Both the position numbers and the translations under genes were made by a program. Below the pieces are notes generated by a model, which saw only the letters and a program-made list of their open reading frames with translations, was not told the origin of the DNA and did no database searches. From Desulfitobacterium hafniense DCB-2 (GTDB lineage Bacteria > Bacillota > Desulfitobacteriia > Desulfitobacteriales > Desulfitobacteriaceae): DNA of 64,000 nt. The number at the start of each line of letters is the position of its first letter. The stretch's first letter is position 1. The stretch spans positions 5,181,001 to 5,245,000 of the forward strand of contig NC_011830.1 in the NCBI RefSeq assembly GCF_000021925.1. Reading direction: 5' to 3'. Positions 61,600 to 64,000 of the stretch are shown here, piece after piece.

Positions 61600-63030
61600 T
61601 TATGCCTCTTTGATCTTCATATAGAGGGCTACTTCAAGGCGTTTCTTCTGAAACTCACACCCTAAAGCATAGACCTCGTTAAGTTGGCCGCTAAAAGCAT
61701 GATTGGCCGAGTGGCAGCCGCCGCTGCAGGAAAAACGCGCCCAGCATTGACGGCAGGCCGCTTTGCTATAGACATGGGCGGAACGGAACTTTGCGATGAT
61801 CTCCGGATTAAGAGGAACACCCTCTTGCCCCAGGGAACCCATTTTGAACTCCTCCTGGCCGACAAACTGATGGCAGGGATAGAGATCTCCTTCCGGTGAA
61901 ATCGCCACATATTCATGGCCGGCTCCGCAGCCGGAGAGACGCTTGGGCAGGCATGGACCTTGGTCCAGGGCTACGTTAAAATGGAAAAAACTAAAATCTT
62001 CACCTTTGCGCCGGCGAGCCAGCAGCTCTTCCCCCAGGCGATCATAGGTCTTTAAAATTTCGGGAAGATCCCCTTCCTGGAAAGCATAGGGATCGCTGGG
62101 CTGAGCCACCACAGGTTCCAGGGATATTTGTTTCATCCCCAGATCCAGCAGATGGGTGACGTCTTGATCAAAGTCCAGGTTGTAATGGGTATAAGTTCCC
62201 CGGGCATAATAGTAAGTACCTACGGCATAGGGAGAGCTCTCGGGGCGTTTCGCGGCAAACTGCTGCAGGCGCGGAGCTACTTGGGCATAGCTTCCCTGGC
62301 CATTGGCATAGGGGCGCATCCGATCATGGACTTCCGGACGTCCGTCAATGCTGAGGACGACACTGATATCTTCCTGCTCCAGAAAGTTTTGTATTTCTTC
62401 GCTCAGCAGCACCGCATTGGTGGTTATGGTAAACTTAATGGTTTTGCCTTTAGCCTGGGCCGCCTCTTTCCCGTACCGGACAACCTCTTTGACCATTTGA
62501 TAGTTCAAAAGGGGCTCACCCCCGAAAAAGTCCACTTCACAATGCTTACGATGAGCGGAGGCCTCCAGGACAAAGTCGATAGCCTGCTTGCCGGTTGCCA
62601 CGTCCATAAGACCCCGCTGTCCGCCAAAGGCCCCGGTTCCGGCAAAGCAGTAATTGCAGCGCAGGTTGCAGTCGTGGGCCACGTGAAGGCAGATGGCTTT
62701 GACAATAGGCTTGGCCGGATAGGCAGGGCCTTTCTCTTCGGCTTCCTTTGAGAACAGGACACCCTCCTGCTGCAGCTCTTCCATCTCGGCAAAGATTTCC
62801 TCGGCTACTTCCTGAGGAAGAGGCATACCCTCTGCCTGTAACAGGGCTGTGACCGTTTCCCTGGCCAAAGGCTGATGCTCCTCCTGTAGTCTTTCCAGAA
62901 CTTTCAGGATTGAAAAGGTCGTGTCATCTAAAATATGCAGGGAGCCGGAATTGACATCATAGGCAATCTTCAGATCTCCCTGTTGGTAGCTATGGACATT
63001 TTTTTTAAGATCATATCCTTCAAGGAACAT
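61600..63030 (-). CDS. SCIFF-peptide radical SAM maturase (CteB-like, SPASM)
   Basis: A 476-residue radical SAM enzyme with an N-terminal peptide-binding region, the SAM cluster motif CNLRCNYC (Cys121/125/128), and a cysteine-rich SPASM C-terminus (SGCGAGHEY, CHQF, CRQCWARFSCSGGCH). CteB in Clostridium thermocellum forms thioether cross-links in the SCIFF peptide; the next upstream gene codes for that peptide. ATG 63030 is chosen ten bases after GAAGGG; a longer frame to 63066 is less likely. Confidence 0.94.
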   Translation of the reverse strand: MFLEGYDLKKNVHSYQQGDLKIAYDVNSGSLHILDDTTFSILKVLERLQEEHQPLARETVTALLQAEGMPLPQEVAEEIFAEMEELQQEGVLFSKEAEEKGPAYPAKPIVKAICLHVAHDCNLRCNYCFAGTGAFGGQRGLMDVATGKQAIDFVLEASAHRKHCEVDFFGGEPLLNYQMVKEVVRYGKEAAQAKGKTIKFTITTNAVLLSEEIQNFLEQEDISVVLSIDGRPEVHDRMRPYANGQGSYAQVAPRLQQFAAKRPESSPYAVGTYYYARGTYTHYNLDFDQDVTHLLDLGMKQISLEPVVAQPSDPYAFQEGDLPEILKTYDRLGEELLARRRKGEDFSFFHFNVALDQGPCLPKRLSGCGAGHEYVAISPEGDLYPCHQFVGQEEFKMGSLGQEGVPLNPEIIAKFRSAHVYSKAACRQCWARFSCSGGCHSANHAFSGQLNEVYALGCEFQKKRLEVALYMKIKEA

Positions 63031-63072
63031 GGGCGGTTTTCCCTTCTTTCTTAAACAGATAAACATAGAAAC

Positions 63073-63099
63073 AGAACCCGCCTGAATCAGGTGGGTTCT
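63073..63099 (-). terminator. Hairpin between SCIFF peptide and its maturase
   Basis: Stem AGAACCCGCCTGA with TCAGGTGGGTTCT (one G-U pair), 63073-63099, with only scattered Ts after it on the minus strand. Probably a partial terminator that makes peptide mRNA more abundant than maturase mRNA. Confidence 0.6.
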
Positions 63100-63165
63100 C
63101 GCGACCTATGTTTAATCTTTTCACTTCGTCACACTATGTTCTGGTCGGGGCACTACTGACGAATA

Positions 63166-63306
63166 CTACTTAACACAGACTTGATTGCCTACGGTGCAGG
63201 ATGTTTTGCAGGCCGATTGGCAGGAAGTCTGACACTCTCCACAGCCACCTGTTTTTAAAGTTGCACTTAAATTGGCTTTGACAACTGTTTGAATATGTTT
63301 TGCCAT
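63166..63306 (-). CDS. SCIFF precursor peptide (six cysteines)
   Basis: A 46-residue peptide starting MAKHIQTVVKAN. Cysteines are at 22, 25, 29, 33, 37 and 44 (GGCGECQTSCQSACKTSC, then QVC), the pattern of the SCIFF family found across Clostridia. A longer reading to 63348 lacks a good site; ATG 63306 follows GAGGAGG. The peptide is the substrate of the neighbouring radical SAM enzyme; its biological role is not known. Confidence 0.96.
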   Translation of the reverse strand: MAKHIQTVVKANLSATLKTGGCGECQTSCQSACKTSCTVGNQVCVK

Positions 63307-63384
63307 CTTTATAGCCTCCTCTCGAACACATAAGAATTCGTCACTCATTATATCATGAGGACAAGTTAGTGTGCAAAATATAAT

Positions 63385-63933
63385 TTACTTGGTTACTGTT
63401 CCTTGTTTGGGCTGACTGAACAAATAAAGAACATCGCCTTTTTCCGAGTATCCGGTAATATCGGCGTCAACCGAGGGAACCTGAGCTTTGCTGATCATAG
63501 CATACCAAAGGGAATACTCCCCGGACTGCACAATCGTTGCTTTAACGGCTTCCCCCCAGGTGGTCTTCACTTCAATGGAGCTGATTTTGGGTTCTTCCAC
63601 AAATCCATAATAAAGATAGAACTTAGCGGACTTGTCCCCTAAATCCGAATAGCGCCACGACAATCCTTTAGGATAGGTTACCAAAGAGCCGCCTTCGGTT
63701 CCCAGCCACTTCCAACCAAAGGCATCCTTCTGAAACAAGCCTGCCCCCAGTTCATCATTATTGATATAAAAGACAATCGTCGCCTCATTTTGAACCTGTT
63801 CGGTATGGATTACCTCCCAATCGCCTGGAACCACCTTTTTGGCCTCCTGAACAGCCTCTTCAAGGGAGCCGCAACCACTGACTGAGAAAATCAGCAGAAG
63901 TGCAACAGTCACCAGCACTTTGTTCAATTTCAC
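63385..63933 (-). CDS. Hypothetical lipoprotein
   Basis: A 182-residue secreted protein with a lipoprotein signal (residues 1-20) and lipobox VSGC (Cys21). The mature domain is a beta-rich, roughly 160-residue region with no recognised family. Start is GTG 63933, seven bases after GGAGG. It lies upstream of the SCIFF gene on the same strand but probably in a separate transcript. Function unknown. Confidence 0.75.
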   Translation of the reverse strand: MKLNKVLVTVALLLIFSVSGCGSLEEAVQEAKKVVPGDWEVIHTEQVQNEATIVFYINNDELGAGLFQKDAFGWKWLGTEGGSLVTYPKGLSWRYSDLGDKSAKFYLYYGFVEEPKISSIEVKTTWGEAVKATIVQSGEYSLWYAMISKAQVPSVDADITGYSEKGDVLYLFSQPKQGTVTK

Positions 63934-64000
63934 AGGGCTTCCTCCAGTTACATATAATCTGGGGTTTAAACATAATGTGACAAGGATTCAGTTTATAGTG

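Noticed and set aside
1..64000. tRNA, rRNA genes, CRISPR arrays, pylT or PYLIS elements
   Set aside because: None could be seen by reading; no regularly spaced repeats. A tRNA or covariance search would settle the tRNA point.

Overview
The window looks like the chromosome of an anaerobic, low-GC Gram-positive bacterium of the Clostridia, most likely Desulfitobacterium or a close relative. Signs of this are the Clostridia-type SCIFF peptide with its radical SAM partner, lysine and tandem glycine riboswitches, the walJ-htrA-rlmH order typical of Firmicutes, and a trimethylamine methyltransferase gene interrupted in frame by one UAG codon (the pyrrolysine signature). No rRNA, tRNA, CRISPR array or replication origin was seen.

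Layout. 1-5009 (minus) is an ethanolamine-utilisation (eut) microcompartment operon read eutP-L-T-N-B-C-A, with eutA running off the left edge. 5242-8211 holds a LysR regulator and an alkaline-phosphatase-superfamily phosphodiesterase. 8367-9875 is an IS4-type insertion sequence with intact 13-base inverted repeats and a 7-base target duplication. 10061-14461 (minus) is a corrinoid methyltransferase operon: corrinoid protein, methyl-THF-type methyltransferase, a non-pyrrolysine MttB homologue and the UAG-containing MttB. It is preceded by a near-consensus sigma-54 promoter and a divergent sigma-54 activator. 16427-31848 is mostly housekeeping: ATPase, lipoprotein, lysA with a lysine riboswitch, TauE-like exporter, YbaK, TIGR00300 protein, glnS, Rnk-like factor, glycine riboswitch plus AgcS symporter, and a chemoreceptor. 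32227-47951 (minus) is a second microcompartment locus built round a glycyl radical enzyme whose active-site residues match choline trimethylamine-lyase (CutC), with its activase CutD, two CoA-acylating aldehyde dehydrogenase homologues, PduL, PduS/PduT-type electron-transfer proteins and about eight shell proteins. It is interrupted by an 815-base hairpin-rich gap. 48205-53592 holds a BCCT transporter, a second phosphodiesterase and a second LysR that is a paralogue of the first. 53730-64000 holds a LysR/CofE-like divergent pair, rlmH-htrA-walJ, a TPR protein, a molybdopterin oxidoreductase, the SCIFF system and a lipoprotein.

How the genes may work together. Ethanolamine and choline are the two common phospholipid head groups. 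The window encodes a shell-enclosed lyase for each. Both give acetaldehyde, which an acylating dehydrogenase and PduL can turn into acetyl-CoA and acetyl phosphate. CutC also releases trimethylamine, the substrate expected for a pyrrolysine MttB, whose methyl groups would pass through the corrinoid protein to tetrahydrofolate. The BCCT carrier could import choline or betaine. Each lyase locus neighbours one of two paralogous phosphodiesterase/LysR sets, which suggests, but does not prove, that the phosphodiesterases free the head groups. The whole reads as a head-group-to-C1 catabolic island; the individual families are known, and the linkage is the inference.
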